Below are positions 8,667 through 18,740 of a DNA stretch of 64,000 bases, piece by piece. The position numbers and the translations under genes are program-made. Source of the DNA: Brevundimonas sp. (GTDB lineage Bacteria; Pseudomonadota; Alphaproteobacteria; Caulobacterales; Caulobacteraceae); assembly GCF_027487935.1 (NCBI RefSeq), contig NZ_JAIYCP010000005.1:1-64000 (forward strand), in the 5' to 3' direction. Each line of letters opens with the position of its first letter. Within the stretch, counting starts at the first letter, position 1. The notes under the pieces are model-generated. The model saw only the letters and a program-made list of their open reading frames with translations, was not told the origin of the DNA and made no database searches.

Positions 8667-9424
8667 GCCTGACCGGACATCATGCCGTGGTGACGGGTGC
8701 CGGTTCCGGCATCGGCCGGGCCACGGCAGAGCGCCTCGCCGAGGCGGGCTGTCAGGTCACCCTGATCGGTCGCCAAGTCTCCCGCCTGGGCGTGACCGCT
8801 GACCGCATCGGTGAGCTCGCTTTCGCCGCCCCCGCCGACGTCACCGACCCCGATATGCTGGCCGCCGCGATCGAGGTCGGACGCGACCGGTTCGGGCCGG
8901 TCGACATCCTCGTCAACAATGCCGGTGCCGCCAGCTCGGCCCCCTTCCTCAAGACCGACGCCGACGCCCTGCGCGCCATGCTGGCGCTCAATCTGGAAGC
9001 CCCGGCCGAGGCCTCGCGGCTGGTGCTGCCCGGCATGCTGACCCGCCGCTGGGGCCGCATTGTCAATGTCGCCTCGACGGCGGGGCTCAAGGGCTATCCC
9101 TATGTCTCGGCCTATGTCGCGGCCAAGCATGGCCTCGTCGGCCTGACCCGCGCCCTCGCGCTGGAGGTCGCCAGCAAGGGCGTCACCGTCAACGCCGTCT
9201 GCCCCGGCTTTACCGACACCGATCTGGTCGCACGGTCGATCGAGGCCATCACCGGCAAGACCGGCCGAAGCGAGGACGAAGCCCGCGCGGCCCTGTCCGC
9301 CTCCAATCCACAAGGCCGGCTGATCACGCCAGACGAGGTCGCCACGACCATTGTCTGGCTTTGCGGCGACGGTGCCTCGGGGGTCAACGGCACCGCCGTG
9401 CCGGTGGCAGGCGGCGAGCTGTGA
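8663..9424 (+). CDS. SDR-family NAD(P)-dependent dehydrogenase
   Basis: A classical 253-residue short-chain dehydrogenase with the cofactor motif TGAGSGIG (11-18), NNAG (85-88) and catalytic Ser138, Tyr151 and Lys155. It begins in the ATGA overlap with the monooxygenase gene and ends in a GTGA overlap with the MarR gene, so it is translationally coupled on both sides. In this operon it most likely oxidises a hydroxyacyl-CoA intermediate formed after ring dearomatisation. The precise substrate is inferred. Confidence 0.88.
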   Translation: MSLTGHHAVVTGAGSGIGRATAERLAEAGCQVTLIGRQVSRLGVTADRIGELAFAAPADVTDPDMLAAAIEVGRDRFGPVDILVNNAGAASSAPFLKTDADALRAMLALNLEAPAEASRLVLPGMLTRRWGRIVNVASTAGLKGYPYVSAYVAAKHGLVGLTRALALEVASKGVTVNAVCPGFTDTDLVARSIEAITGKTGRSEDEARAALSASNPQGRLITPDEVATTIVWLCGDGASGVNGTAVPVAGGEL

Positions 9425-9939
9425 GCCCCGCCCTTGCCGTGCTGCCTGATCGACCGCTGCCTGACCGACTGGGCGGCGCACCCGATGGCAAGCGGTCGCT
9501 GCGCCTCTGGCTGCGCCTGCTGACCTGTTCGACCCGGATCGAACAGACCGTGTCCCAGCGACTGCGTGATGAGTTCGGCTCAACCCTGCCCCGGTTCGAC
9601 ATGCTGTCGGCTCTGGACCGCGCAGGTGATGCGGGCCTGACCATGGGCGAAGCCGCCGGTATGCTGATGGTCTCAAACGGCAACGTCACCGGCCTGGCCG
9701 CGCGGCTCAAGACCGATGGCCTGATCGAGGCCATGGCCGGGACCGACAGGCGCGTGCAGCGCGTGCGCCTGACGCCCCAGGGCCGAACCCGCTTCACCGC
9801 CATGGCCCGGGCCCATGAGCAATGGATCGAGGCCCTGTTTGCGGACCTGACCAGGGCCGAGGCCGACGACCTGACCCGCCTGCTGGAACGCACCAAACGG
9901 TCGCTACACGCTACCACCCATGAGGAGCTGAACGGATGA
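9421..9939 (+). CDS. MarR-family transcriptional regulator
   Basis: Start GTG at 9421 overlaps the SDR stop codon. The 172 residues contain a winged helix-turn-helix with [20 protein letters not shown] and the [14 protein letters not shown] wing typical of MarR proteins, flanked by dimerisation helices. Regulators of this family often sense aromatic carboxylates or their CoA esters and control aromatic degradation operons. Placement inside the operon suggests autoregulated control. The gene ends in an ATGA overlap with the hydratase gene. Confidence 0.88.
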   Translation: MSPALAVLPDRPLPDRLGGAPDGKRSLRLWLRLLTCSTRIEQTVSQRLRDEFGSTLPRFDMLSALDRAGDAGLTMGEAAGMLMVSNGNVTGLAARLKTDGLIEAMAGTDRRVQRVRLTPQGRTRFTAMARAHEQWIEALFADLTRAEADDLTRLLERTKRSLHATTHEELNG

Positions 9940-10748
9940 AGTCGCGCGACTACAAGGCGGCCCATTTCCTGTGGTCGGTCAATGACGACGGTGTCGCGAC
10001 CCTGACCCTGAACCGGCCCGAGCGGAAGAACCCGCTGACCTTCGAGTCCTATGCCGAGATGCGCGACCTGTTCCGCGCCCTGGTCCACGCCGACGACTGC
10101 AAGGTGGTGATCGTCACGGGTGCCGGCGGCAACTTTTCATCCGGCGGCGACGTGCACGAGATCATTGGCCCCCTGACCGAAATGGACATGCCGGCCCTGC
10201 TCGCCTTCACCCGAATGACCGGCGATCTGGTCAAGGCCATGCGCGGCTGTCCCCAGCCGATCATCGCCGCGCTGGACGGCGTCTGTGTCGGGGCCGGTGC
10301 CATCATGGCCATGGCCTCGGACCTGCGGGTCGCCACGCCACGGACGAAGACCGCCTTCCTGTTCACCCGTGTCGGCCTGGCCGGATGCGACATGGGGGCC
10401 TGCGCCATCCTGCCCCGCCAGATCGGTCAGGGCCGGGCCTCCGAACTGCTGTTCACCGGCCGGGTCATGACCGCCGACGAAGGCGAGCGCTGGGGTTTCC
10501 ACAATCGCGTCGTGGAGAGCGAGGTCCTGATCCAGACAGCACTCGAGCTGGCACAATCGCTGGCCCGGGGCCCGACCTTCGCCCACGGCATCACCAAGAA
10601 CCAGCTCAACGTCGAATGGGACATGAGCCTGGACGCCGCCATCGAGTCCGAGGCCCAGGCCCAGGCCATCTGTATGCAGACGAATGATTTCCGCCGCGCC
10701 TACGAGGCCTTTGCTGCCAAGCGCGAGCCGGTATTTGAGGGGAACTGA
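9936..10748 (+). CDS. Enoyl-CoA hydratase/isomerase family protein
   Basis: The 270-residue crotonase-fold protein has the oxyanion-hole segments [15 protein letters not shown] and [21 protein letters not shown], followed by [27 protein letters not shown]. It is coupled by ATGA to the MarR gene and followed two bases after its stop by the acyl-CoA dehydrogenase. In the aromatic-CoA operon it should hydrate or hydrolytically open a cyclic enoyl- or oxo-CoA intermediate. The exact reaction is not readable from the motifs. Confidence 0.87.
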   Translation: MKSRDYKAAHFLWSVNDDGVATLTLNRPERKNPLTFESYAEMRDLFRALVHADDCKVVIVTGAGGNFSSGGDVHEIIGPLTEMDMPALLAFTRMTGDLVKAMRGCPQPIIAALDGVCVGAGAIMAMASDLRVATPRTKTAFLFTRVGLAGCDMGACAILPRQIGQGRASELLFTGRVMTADEGERWGFHNRVVESEVLIQTALELAQSLARGPTFAHGITKNQLNVEWDMSLDAAIESEAQAQAICMQTNDFRRAYEAFAAKREPVFEGN

Positions 10749-10750
10749 CC

Positions 10751-11917
10751 ATGACGGACCGCACCTTCCTCGACTGGCCCTTCTTCGACGACCGCCACCG
10801 CACCTTCGCCGCCGATCTGGAGGCCTGGGCGGACAGGACGCAGGCGGTGCACCTGCACGGCGACCACGACCTCGACGGCGACTGCCGCACCATTCTCAAG
10901 GCGCTCGCTGAGGGCGGTTGGCTCCACAACGCCGTACCGGACGCAGACGGCAAGCTCGACGTCCGCACCCTGTGCCTGACCCGGGAGACACTCGCCCGTC
11001 GCTCCGGCCTGGCCGACTTCGTCTTCGCCATGCAGGGTCTGGGCTCCGGCCCGATCAGCCTGTTCGGCACAGACGAGCAGAAAGCGCGCTGGCTGCCGGG
11101 CGTGGCCGCGGGCAAGACCATCGCCGCCTTCGCCCTGTCCGAGCCCGATGCCGGCTCTGACGTCGCCGCCATGGCGACCAGCGCGCGCCGGGATGGCGAC
11201 CACTGGGTGCTGGACGGAACCAAGACCTTCATCTCCAACGGCGGCCTTGCCGACCGCTACACCGTCTTCGCCCGCACCGGCGAAGGGGCGGGTGCCAAGG
11301 GCCTGAGCGCCTTCGTCGTGGATGCGGACACGCCCGGCTTCGGGATCGTCGAACGGATCCCCCTGATGGCTCCGCACCCGCTGGCGACCATACGGTTCAC
11401 CGACTGCCGCATCGACGCCGATCGCATGCTCGGCGCGCCCGGCGAGGGCTTCCGAATCGCCATGGCGACCCTGGACGTGTTCCGTTCGACCGTGGCCGCC
11501 GCCGCGCTCGGCTTCTCGCGCCGCGCGCTTGACGAGGCCGCCACCCGCACCACCACCCGCCACCTGTTCGGCGCGCCGATGAGCGACCTGCAAATGGTCC
11601 AGGCCTCGATTGCCGACATGGCGCTCAGGATCGATGCCTCGGCCCTGCTGATCTATCGCGCCGCCTGGCTGAAGGATCAGGGCGCGCCGCGTGTCACCCG
11701 CGAGGCCGCCATGGCCAAACTCTTCGCCACGGATGAGGCGCAAGCCGTCATCGACGCGGCGGTCCAGTTGTTCGGCGGTCTCGGTGTGGTTGCCGGACAT
11801 CCGGTCGAGCGGCTCTACCGGGAGATCCGGGCCCTGCGCATCTATGAAGGGGCCTCCGAGGTGCAGAAGATCGTCATCGCCAGGCAGGTTCTTGCCGGGA
11901 TGGGCGGAGGCCGCTGA
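10751..11917 (+). CDS. Acyl-CoA dehydrogenase family protein
   Basis: This 388-residue flavoprotein shows the signature [12 protein letters not shown] (FAD/acyl-CoA contact), the [10 protein letters not shown] strand and the C-terminal [25 protein letters not shown] segment, where the YEGASE glutamate is the usual catalytic base. It would desaturate an acyl-CoA and pass electrons to ETF. Its stop codon overlaps the CoA-ligase start by one base (TGATG). Together with the hydratase and SDR it makes a complete beta-oxidation-like module for a cyclic acyl-CoA. Confidence 0.9.
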   Translation: MTDRTFLDWPFFDDRHRTFAADLEAWADRTQAVHLHGDHDLDGDCRTILKALAEGGWLHNAVPDADGKLDVRTLCLTRETLARRSGLADFVFAMQGLGSGPISLFGTDEQKARWLPGVAAGKTIAAFALSEPDAGSDVAAMATSARRDGDHWVLDGTKTFISNGGLADRYTVFARTGEGAGAKGLSAFVVDADTPGFGIVERIPLMAPHPLATIRFTDCRIDADRMLGAPGEGFRIAMATLDVFRSTVAAAALGFSRRALDEAATRTTTRHLFGAPMSDLQMVQASIADMALRIDASALLIYRAAWLKDQGAPRVTREAAMAKLFATDEAQAVIDAAVQLFGGLGVVAGHPVERLYREIRALRIYEGASEVQKIVIARQVLAGMGGGR

Positions 11918-13521
11918 TGGGGACCAGCGCGCACCTCGACCGGTTCGTTCTCGACCATCTGCCTGCCGCGGACCAGCAGCCCGACCTTGTCTTCGACCTG
12001 CCCGAACTGGCCTATCCCGACCGTCTGAATGCCGCCGTTGAGCTGCTGCGCCGCGCGATTGCCGCTGCGGGCCCCGACGGCCGTGCCCTGATCGATTTCG
12101 ATCACGAATTCTCCTGGTCTCGCGTCGACGCCATCTCGGGCCGCATGGCGCGGGTGCTGGTCGAGGAGATGGGACTGGTGCCGGGCAACCGGGTGCTGCT
12201 GCACGGACCGAACTCCGCCTGGACCGTTCTGGCCTGGTTCGCCATCCTGAAGGCCGGCGGCGTCGTCGTGGCCACCATGCCCATGCTGCGGGCCGCCGAA
12301 CTGGCGACCGTGATCGACAAGGGCCGGATCAGCCACGCGCTCGTCTATCAGGCCTTTGCGGACGTTTTGGCCGAAGCACGTGCGGCCGCGCCTTCACTGC
12401 TTCGGGTGATGGACTCCGCTGGCCTGCAGACGGCCGCCCAGGCCCTTCCGGCAGGCTTCCGCTTCAACCCTGTCGAAACCGCCGCCGATGACCCCGCCCT
12501 GATCGCCTTTACCTCGGGCACCACCGGCAAGCCCAAGGGCTGCGTTCATTTTCATCGCGACATCCTCGCCATGGCCGACACCTTCGGCCACCACATCGTC
12601 GGCCTGACGAAGGACGATGTGGTGATCGGCACCCCTCCCATCGCCTTCACCTTCGGGCTCGGTGGGCTGGTGGTCTTCCCGGCCGCCGCCGGAGCCGCCA
12701 CCGCCTTCGCGCCGCGGCCCGGTTTCGACGCCCTGGCGGAGACCGTCGAGCGCTGCCGCGCGACCGCCCTGCTCACGGCCCCGACCGGCTATCGCGCCCT
12801 GATGAAGCTGACCAAAACGCATGACCTCTCCAGTCTGCGCACCTGTGTTTCGGCCGGGGAGGCCCTGCCCGCTGCCACCTCCGACGCCTGGCATGAGGCC
12901 ACCGGCGTGCGCATCATCGACGGTATCGGCTCGACCGAGATGATCCACATCTTCATCTCCGCCTCGGGCGATGACATCCGTCCGGGTGCCACCGGCAAGG
13001 CCGTACCGGGCTATGAGGCCCGGATTATCGACGCAGACGGCCAGACCCTTCCGGCCGGTGAAACCGGGCGGCTGGCCGTTCGGGGTCCCACCGGCTGCCG
13101 CTATCTCGATGACGACCGACAGGCCGTCTATGTCCAGAACGGCTGGAACCTCACCGGAGACGTCTATCGCCTCGATGAGGACGGCTATTTCTGGTTCGTG
13201 GCCCGGTCCGACGATATGATCGTCTCGTCCGGCTATAACATCGGGGCCCCGGAGGTCGAAAATGCCCTGCTTTGCCATCCCGCGGTCGCCGAAGCAGCTG
13301 TGATCGGCGTCCCGGATGCCGAGCGCGGCCAGATCGTGAAGGCATTCGTCGTCCTCGGCGACGGCCATACTGGCTCGGCAGAATTGAGATCGGTGCTCCA
13401 GGACCATGTGAAGCGCGTCATCGCCCCCTACAAATACCCCCGCGCCCTCGACTTCGTGAATGCACTGCCCAAGACCCAGACCGGCAAGCTGCAGCGCTTC
13501 CGGCTGAAGGCAGACGCATGA
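11917..13521 (+). CDS. Benzoate/2-aminobenzoate-CoA ligase family AMP-binding protein
   Basis: The 534-residue ANL-superfamily enzyme carries the P-loop FTSGTTGKPKG, the hinge region YFWFVARSDDMIVSSGYNIG and the C-terminal catalytic lysine in PKTQTGKLQR. The pattern with EVENALLCHPAVAEAAVIGVPD matches benzoate-CoA ligases. It activates an aromatic acid with ATP and CoA and is the entry enzyme of the pathway encoded here. Anthranilate is the best guess, because the oxygenase is of the 2-aminobenzoyl-CoA type and an enamine deaminase (RidA) is in the same operon. Salicylate or benzoate remain possible. Confidence 0.86.
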   Translation: MGTSAHLDRFVLDHLPAADQQPDLVFDLPELAYPDRLNAAVELLRRAIAAAGPDGRALIDFDHEFSWSRVDAISGRMARVLVEEMGLVPGNRVLLHGPNSAWTVLAWFAILKAGGVVVATMPMLRAAELATVIDKGRISHALVYQAFADVLAEARAAAPSLLRVMDSAGLQTAAQALPAGFRFNPVETAADDPALIAFTSGTTGKPKGCVHFHRDILAMADTFGHHIVGLTKDDVVIGTPPIAFTFGLGGLVVFPAAAGAATAFAPRPGFDALAETVERCRATALLTAPTGYRALMKLTKTHDLSSLRTCVSAGEALPAATSDAWHEATGVRIIDGIGSTEMIHIFISASGDDIRPGATGKAVPGYEARIIDADGQTLPAGETGRLAVRGPTGCRYLDDDRQAVYVQNGWNLTGDVYRLDEDGYFWFVARSDDMIVSSGYNIGAPEVENALLCHPAVAEAAVIGVPDAERGQIVKAFVVLGDGHTGSAELRSVLQDHVKRVIAPYKYPRALDFVNALPKTQTGKLQRFRLKADA

Positions 13522-13940
13522 GCGGTCAGGTCTTCACCACCGAACGCCGCGTGCGCTTCGCCGACTGCGACGCGGCCGGGATCGTCTTTTTCCCGCGCTA
13601 TTTCGAGATGCTGAACGGCGTGGTCGAGGACTGGTTCGCAGGCCCGCTTCAGGTCTCGTTCCGCGAGTTGCACGTCAACCGTCGGGTCAGTGTCCCGACT
13701 GCCGCCGTCGAGGCTCGCTTCATCGCGCCGTCCCGGCTGGAAGACGAGCTCACCTTCGCCCTCACGGTCACCAGGCTGGGCCGCTCATCCTGCAGCCTCC
13801 GTCACCGGATCAGCGCTGGCGGTATCCTGCGTTTCGAGGCGAGCCAGACCTTCGTCTACGTCGGCCTGTCCTTGAAGCCCGAGCCCTGGCCCGAGGACCT
13901 GCGCGCCCGCATGGCAAACTACCTGGAGACAGCCGAATGA
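13518..13940 (+). CDS. Acyl-CoA thioesterase, 4-hydroxybenzoyl-CoA thioesterase (4HBT) family
   Basis: Start 13518 overlaps the ligase stop by ATGA and gives 140 residues, normal for a single hotdog domain. The motif RFADCDAAGIVFFPRYFEM places the catalytic aspartate at residue 18, as in 4HBT enzymes. It may release CoA from pathway intermediates or from dead-end aromatic CoA esters. It is coupled to the following RidA gene by another ATGA overlap. Confidence 0.87.
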   Translation: MSGQVFTTERRVRFADCDAAGIVFFPRYFEMLNGVVEDWFAGPLQVSFRELHVNRRVSVPTAAVEARFIAPSRLEDELTFALTVTRLGRSSCSLRHRISAGGILRFEASQTFVYVGLSLKPEPWPEDLRARMANYLETAE

Positions 13941-14332
13941 ACCGCGTCCTCCTGCCCGAGGGCTGGCCGCGCCCGAAGGGCTATTCCAACGGCGTCGAAG
14001 CCACTGGCCAAATGGTCTTCGTCGCCGGCCAGATCGGCTGGACGCCCGAGGGGGCCTTTGTCGAGACGGGGTTCGCCGGCCAGTTCCGCCAGACCCTCGA
14101 GAATACCCTCGCTGTCCTCGCCGAGGCCGGGGCCGGACCCGAGCACATCGTCCGCATGACCTGGTATGTCGTCGACAAGCGCGAATACCTGGCCAGCCTG
14201 CGCGACATCGGCACCGTCTGGCGCACCTTGATCGGCCCACACTACCCGGCCATGGCCGTGGTCGAGGTCAAGGGGCTGATCGAGGACGCCGCCCGGATCG
14301 AAATCGAGACCACTGCGGTCATTCCCGCATGA
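13937..14332 (+). CDS. RidA family (YjgF/UK114) enamine/imine deaminase-like protein
   Basis: The 131-residue protein shows RidA features: an early GYSNGVEATGQMVFVAGQIG strand pair, FRQTLENTLAVLAEAGA and the RMTWYVVDKREYLA segment with the substrate-carboxylate arginine. RidA proteins hydrolyse reactive 2-aminoacrylate-type enamines and imines. As last gene of a 2-aminobenzoyl-CoA-like operon, it is well placed to remove the amino group of the non-aromatic enamine/imine intermediate, although this is inferred. It overlaps the thioesterase stop codon. Confidence 0.85.
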   Translation: MNRVLLPEGWPRPKGYSNGVEATGQMVFVAGQIGWTPEGAFVETGFAGQFRQTLENTLAVLAEAGAGPEHIVRMTWYVVDKREYLASLRDIGTVWRTLIGPHYPAMAVVEVKGLIEDAARIEIETTAVIPA

Positions 14333-14370
14333 GGGTTGGCACCGCGCGATTCCGGGGCCACAGCTAGACC

Positions 14371-15276
14371 ATGCGGCTTCATGACGACGTCCTTGGCTCG
14401 CTTGAGGCTGAGGCCATACAGATTTTCCGGGAGGTAGTGGCCGAGTGCGAACGGCCGGTGCTGCTTTTCTCGGCGGGCAAGGACTCGGCTGTCCTGCTGC
14501 ACCTTGCACGCAAGGCCTTCTTCCCGGCGGTGCCGCCGTTTCCCCTGCTGCACGTCGATACGATGTGGAAATTCCGCGAGATGTACGCGTTCCGCGATCA
14601 GGCCGCAGCCGCCGCGGGCATGACGCTGCGGGTCCACCGCAACCCGGAAGCCGAGGCCGAGGGCATCAATCCGTTCGACCAAGGTGCCAGTGTCCATACG
14701 GATATCTGGAAGACCCAGGGCCTGAAGCAGGCACTGGACGCCGGCCGGTTCGATGCGGCCTTTGGCGGCGCAAGGCGCGACGAGGAGAAGAGCCGGGCCA
14801 AGGAGCGGATCGTCTCGGTGCGGACGGCAGCCCACGGCTGGGATCCCAAACGCCAGCGCCCCGAGCTTTGGAGCCTCTACAACACCCGTCTCCGGGACGG
14901 GGAGTCCGTGCGGGTCTTTCCCCTCTCGAACTGGATCGAGCTGGATATCTGGCGCTACATCCAACGCGAGAACATCGCCCTGCCCTCCCTCTATTTCGCC
15001 GCCGAACGACCGGTTCTCGAACGGGACGGGGCCCTGTTGGTGCTCGATGACGACCGCATGCCGCTTCGGCCCGGCGAGGCGGCCCGGATGCGCCGCGTGC
15101 GCTTCCGCACCCTCGGCTGCTGGCCCCTTACCGCGGCAGTCGAGAGCGATGCCGACACGCTCGAGGCCATTGTGCGCGAAATCAGCGATGCCCCTCTGTC
15201 GGAACGTCAGGGGCGGGCCATCGACCACGATCCTTCGGCCTCGATGGAGCGGAAGAAGCGTGAGGGCTATTTCTGA
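14371..15276 (+). CDS. cysD: Sulfate adenylyltransferase subunit 2 (ATP sulfurylase small subunit)
   Basis: The 301-residue protein contains the PP-loop [15 protein letters not shown] (SAGKDS at 34-39), the conserved [16 protein letters not shown] segment and the C-terminal RKKREGYF ending typical of CysD. With CysN it makes adenosine 5'-phosphosulfate from ATP and sulfate. The stop overlaps the cysNC start by one base (TGATG). Reductive genes (cysH, cysI) are not nearby. Only 38 bp separate it from the RidA gene, so a dedicated promoter is uncertain. Confidence 0.95.
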   Translation: MRLHDDVLGSLEAEAIQIFREVVAECERPVLLFSAGKDSAVLLHLARKAFFPAVPPFPLLHVDTMWKFREMYAFRDQAAAAAGMTLRVHRNPEAEAEGINPFDQGASVHTDIWKTQGLKQALDAGRFDAAFGGARRDEEKSRAKERIVSVRTAAHGWDPKRQRPELWSLYNTRLRDGESVRVFPLSNWIELDIWRYIQRENIALPSLYFAAERPVLERDGALLVLDDDRMPLRPGEAARMRRVRFRTLGCWPLTAAVESDADTLEAIVREISDAPLSERQGRAIDHDPSASMERKKREGYF

Positions 15277-17114
15277 TGGCGGCACTGGATGACACCGGGC
15301 CCAGGGACATCGTCCGCCTGATCACCTGCGGCTCGGTCGACGACGGCAAGTCGACCCTGATCGGCCGTCTGCTGTACGACGCCGGTGCCATCCCCTCTGA
15401 CCAGATGGCCAGCCTGCCGGAGATCGACGGTGCGCCGGATGTGTCCTTCCTCGTCGACGGCCTGGCCGCCGAGCGCGAGCAGGGCATCACCATCGACGTC
15501 GCCTACCGCTTTTTCGACATCGGCGAGCGCCGCTTCATCCTCGCCGACACGCCGGGGCACGAGCAGTACACGCGCAACATGGTCACCGCTGCCTCGACCG
15601 CGGACCTCGCCATCGTCCTGGTCGATGCCCGCAAGGGCGTGCTGACCCAGACGCGGCGGCACAGTCGGCTGCTGGCTTTGCTGGGCGTCCGTCGTATTGT
15701 GCTGGCCGTCAACAAGATGGATCTGGTCGCAGGGTCGAGGGACCGTTTCGAAGCCATCGTCGATGACTATCGCGCCTTCGCCGGGCAGATCGGCCTCACC
15801 GATGTGACCGCAATCCCGACCTGTGCGCGGACCGGGGGCAACGTCTCTTCCCCGGACGGCCTGACACCCTGGTACACGGGATCCGGCCTGATGGCCCATC
15901 TGCAGTCGGTCACCCCGGCTGAGGTCGCGCCGGGCCCGCTCCGCATGGCCGTGCAGGGCGTCAGCCGCCCGGACGCGGATTTCCGCGGATTCGCAGGCCG
16001 GATCGTCGCGGGCCGGGCGCGGCCCGGCGGCGCCGTCCACATCCTGCCATCCGGTGTCAGCGCCACAATCAGCCGCATCGTCACCCTCGACGGAGACCTC
16101 GACGAGGCCTCGCACGGCCAGTCGGTGACCCTGACCCTCACGCCGGATGTGGATGTCTCGCGGGGCGACCTGATCGTGGCCGAGGACGCACCGACCGAGG
16201 TCGCGGACCAGTTCGAGGCTCATCTGGTCTGGATGTCTGACCGCCCCCTGCTGCCCGGCCGGTCCTACTGGCTCAAACTGGGCGCGACGACGGTGCCGGC
16301 CCGGATCAGCGACCTGCGGCACAAGGTCAATGTCGATACCGGAGAGCTGCTGGCCGCGTCGACGCTGGCGCTCAATGATCTGGGCCTGTGCACCCTGGCG
16401 CTTGATGCGCCGATTGCCTTCGAACCCTATGCCGTCAACCGCGATCTGGGCGGGTTCATTCTCATCGACCGGATGTCCAACGAGACCGCCGGCGCGGGGA
16501 TGATCCGTTTTGCCCTGCGACGCTCGGCCAATGTGCGGCCGCAGACACTGACCATCCGCCGCGCGGATCGCGCCGCGCTCAAGCGGCAGGCACCGCTCGT
16601 GTTGTGGTTTACGGGCCTGTCCGGCGCAGGCAAGTCCACGATCGCCGACCGGGTCGAGCAGCGCCTGTTCGTCGAGGGTCTGCATTCTGTCCTGCTCGAC
16701 GGAGACAACGTCCGCCACGGCCTGAACCGCGACCTGGGCTTCACCGATGCCGACCGGGTCGAGAACGTGCGCCGGGTGGCCGAAGTGGCCCGGCTGATGA
16801 CCGACGCGGGCCTGATTGTGCTGGTGTCCTTCATCTCCCCCTTCCGCGAGGAACGCCGGATGGCGCGGGAGCGGATGGAGCCGGGCGAGTTCTTCGAGAT
16901 CTTCGTCGATGTCCCGCTGGCCGTCGCGGAGGCGCGGGACGTCAAGGGGCTCTATGCCAAGGCGCGGGCGGGCCAGCTGGCGAATTTCACCGGCATCGAC
17001 AGCGCCTATGAACCGCCGGAGAACCCTGAGCTTCGGGTGGACGCGACCGCGTGCTCGCCTGACGAAGCGGCGGACCGGATCCTGGCGCTGGTCCGGAACC
17101 GCCTCAGGGGCTGA
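15276..17114 (+). CDS. cysNC: Bifunctional sulfate adenylyltransferase subunit 1 / APS kinase
   Basis: Residues about 10-430 form an EF-Tu-like GTPase with G1 GSVDDGKS (19-26), [12 protein letters not shown] (G3) and NKMDLV (G4). Residues from about 440 form the APS kinase, with Walker A GLSGAGKS near 448-455, the [18 protein letters not shown]-binding stretch and [16 protein letters not shown]. The fused protein makes APS with CysD and phosphorylates it to PAPS. The 612-residue length fits the CysNC fusions of many alphaproteobacteria. It converges with the amidase gene after a nine-base gap. Confidence 0.95.
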   Translation: MAALDDTGPRDIVRLITCGSVDDGKSTLIGRLLYDAGAIPSDQMASLPEIDGAPDVSFLVDGLAAEREQGITIDVAYRFFDIGERRFILADTPGHEQYTRNMVTAASTADLAIVLVDARKGVLTQTRRHSRLLALLGVRRIVLAVNKMDLVAGSRDRFEAIVDDYRAFAGQIGLTDVTAIPTCARTGGNVSSPDGLTPWYTGSGLMAHLQSVTPAEVAPGPLRMAVQGVSRPDADFRGFAGRIVAGRARPGGAVHILPSGVSATISRIVTLDGDLDEASHGQSVTLTLTPDVDVSRGDLIVAEDAPTEVADQFEAHLVWMSDRPLLPGRSYWLKLGATTVPARISDLRHKVNVDTGELLAASTLALNDLGLCTLALDAPIAFEPYAVNRDLGGFILIDRMSNETAGAGMIRFALRRSANVRPQTLTIRRADRAALKRQAPLVLWFTGLSGAGKSTIADRVEQRLFVEGLHSVLLDGDNVRHGLNRDLGFTDADRVENVRRVAEVARLMTDAGLIVLVSFISPFREERRMARERMEPGEFFEIFVDVPLAVAEARDVKGLYAKARAGQLANFTGIDSAYEPPENPELRVDATACSPDEAADRILALVRNRLRG

Positions 17115-17123
17115 GCCGCCCAT

Positions 17124-18740
17124 TCAGTCCCCGGTTGACGCGAGCGTCGGCGCTCGCCGCTCGTGCGTGCGTTGCTCATAGGCGTAACCCAGCGACAGGA
17201 TGCGGGCATCGTCCCATTTGCCGCCGATAAAGCTGATGCCGACCGGCATGCCGCGGTCGAAACCCATCGGGACGGTCAGGTGCGGATAGCCCGCCACGGC
17301 TGCCAGCGAGCTGGACGAGCCCTGCGACCGGTCGTCGTCGGCCGGGTCATTGGTCCAGGCCCGCGAAGTCGTCGGGGCGATCAGGGCGGCGACGTTGTGC
17401 GTCGTCATCATCCGGTCGATGCCTTCCGGCCCGGCCGCCCGGAACGAGCGCTCGCGCGCTGCGATATAGTCCGGATCCTCCAGCCCGGTCGTGGCCTCTG
17501 CCCGGATGAACAGCTCCTGACCGAACAGCACGGTCTCGCGCGGCTCGGCGGCGTTGAAGGCGATGAGATCGGCCAGGGTCCGCGTCGGGACCTGCGTCGG
17601 GTCGGTCGAGGCGAGATAGGCGTTCAGATCGACCTTCAACTCGGTCATCAGCACCTGAAAACTGGCACCGACCGCCTGCATGTCCGGCCCTTCAGTGATC
17701 TCGACCAGTTCGGCTCCCGCGTCGCGCAGGGCCTGGAGCGCCCGCTCGAACTCGGCTTGCGTCTCGGCGGAATAGTTGGCGAGCAGGAACCGCATCACCC
17801 CGATGCGGGTGCCGCTCAGAGACCCCGCGTCCAGCGCCGCCCGATAGTCGACCTTGCGCGCGTCGGCCTCGACCGTGGCGGGGTCCAGCGGGTCGGACCC
17901 GGCGATGACGGTCAGCACAATGGCCGCGTCCTCGACGGTCGTGGTGATCGGCCCGGCGGTGTCCTGCGAATGGCTGATGGGCACGATGTGGGTGCGCGAA
18001 ACCAGACCCACGGTCGGCTTGAACCCGACCACGCCATTGACCGAGGCGGGGCAGACGATCGAGCCGTTGGTCTCGGTGCCGATGGCGGCCGGGGCCAGAC
18101 CCATGGCCACCGACGTTGCGCTGCCTGAAGAAGAGCCGCACGGCGTTCGCGTCGGATCATAGGGGTTCAGGGTCTGCCCACCGACGGCACTCCAGCCGCT
18201 GATGGAATTGGTCGAGCGGATATTGGCCCATTCCGACAGATTGGCCTTGCCGAGGATGACGGCACCGGCCTCCCGCAGCCGGGTGACCAGAGGGGCGTCG
18301 CGGCCCGGCGCATTGTCGACCAGCGCCAGCGAGCCGGCGGTCGTCGGCATGTCGGCGGTTTCGATATTGTCCTTGAGGAGGATCGGCAGGCCACCCAGCA
18401 AGCCGCCCGGGCGGGGCAAGGGCTGGTCTCCGAGCAAGACAGGGTTGACCGCGATGACCGCGTTGAAGGGCTCCGGCCCGATATTGTCGACGCTCTGGAT
18501 CAGCGCCAGGGAGCCCTCCAGCGCGCCCGTGGCCGGGAAATGCCCGTCCACAATCGCCGCGACAGTCGGCGGCTGGAAGATCCGGCCGCCGTCATCACCG
18601 GGCAGGGTCCAGCTGCCGTCGCCGTTGGGCGTGGCACAGGCACCGAGTGACAGCGCCGCAAGCGCAGCCGCAATCAGTCCTGCGCGGCGGGTGCCCTTGA
18701 ACCGATCGTGCGATCCAGGAAGTCGAGATAGGTTCGCCAT
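17124..18740 (-). CDS. Amidase-signature family lipoprotein (GatA-like amidase)
   Basis: The 538 residues begin with a charged segment, a hydrophobic stretch and the lipobox ALSLGAC, so the protein is probably a lipoprotein. The amidase triad is visible: Lys in [17 protein letters not shown], cis-Ser in [14 protein letters not shown] and the nucleophilic Ser in [12 protein letters not shown]. It is probably a periplasmic amide or peptide-amide hydrolase; a tRNA amidotransferase role is unlikely given the export signal and absence of gatB/gatC. The start lies 67 bases inside the upstream peptidase gene on the same strand, and no better start was found. Confidence 0.87.
   Translation of the reverse strand: MANLSRLPGSHDRFKGTRRAGLIAAALAALSLGACATPNGDGSWTLPGDDGGRIFQPPTVAAIVDGHFPATGALEGSLALIQSVDNIGPEPFNAVIAVNPVLLGDQPLPRPGGLLGGLPILLKDNIETADMPTTAGSLALVDNAPGRDAPLVTRLREAGAVILGKANLSEWANIRSTNSISGWSAVGGQTLNPYDPTRTPCGSSSGSATSVAMGLAPAAIGTETNGSIVCPASVNGVVGFKPTVGLVSRTHIVPISHSQDTAGPITTTVEDAAIVLTVIAGSDPLDPATVEADARKVDYRAALDAGSLSGTRIGVMRFLLANYSAETQAEFERALQALRDAGAELVEITEGPDMQAVGASFQVLMTELKVDLNAYLASTDPTQVPTRTLADLIAFNAAEPRETVLFGQELFIRAEATTGLEDPDYIAARERSFRAAGPEGIDRMMTTHNVAALIAPTTSRAWTNDPADDDRSQGSSSSLAAVAGYPHLTVPMGFDRGMPVGISFIGGKWDDARILSLGYAYEQRTHERRAPTLASTGD

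Noticed and set aside
14371-17114. cysD-cysNC as part of a nodulation (nodPQ) or sulfated-metabolite cluster
   Set aside because: No sulfotransferase or Nod-type gene is nearby; ordinary sulfate activation explains the pair.
17124-18740. Amidase as GatA of the tRNA amidotransferase
   Set aside because: It has a lipoprotein signal and no gatB or gatC neighbours.
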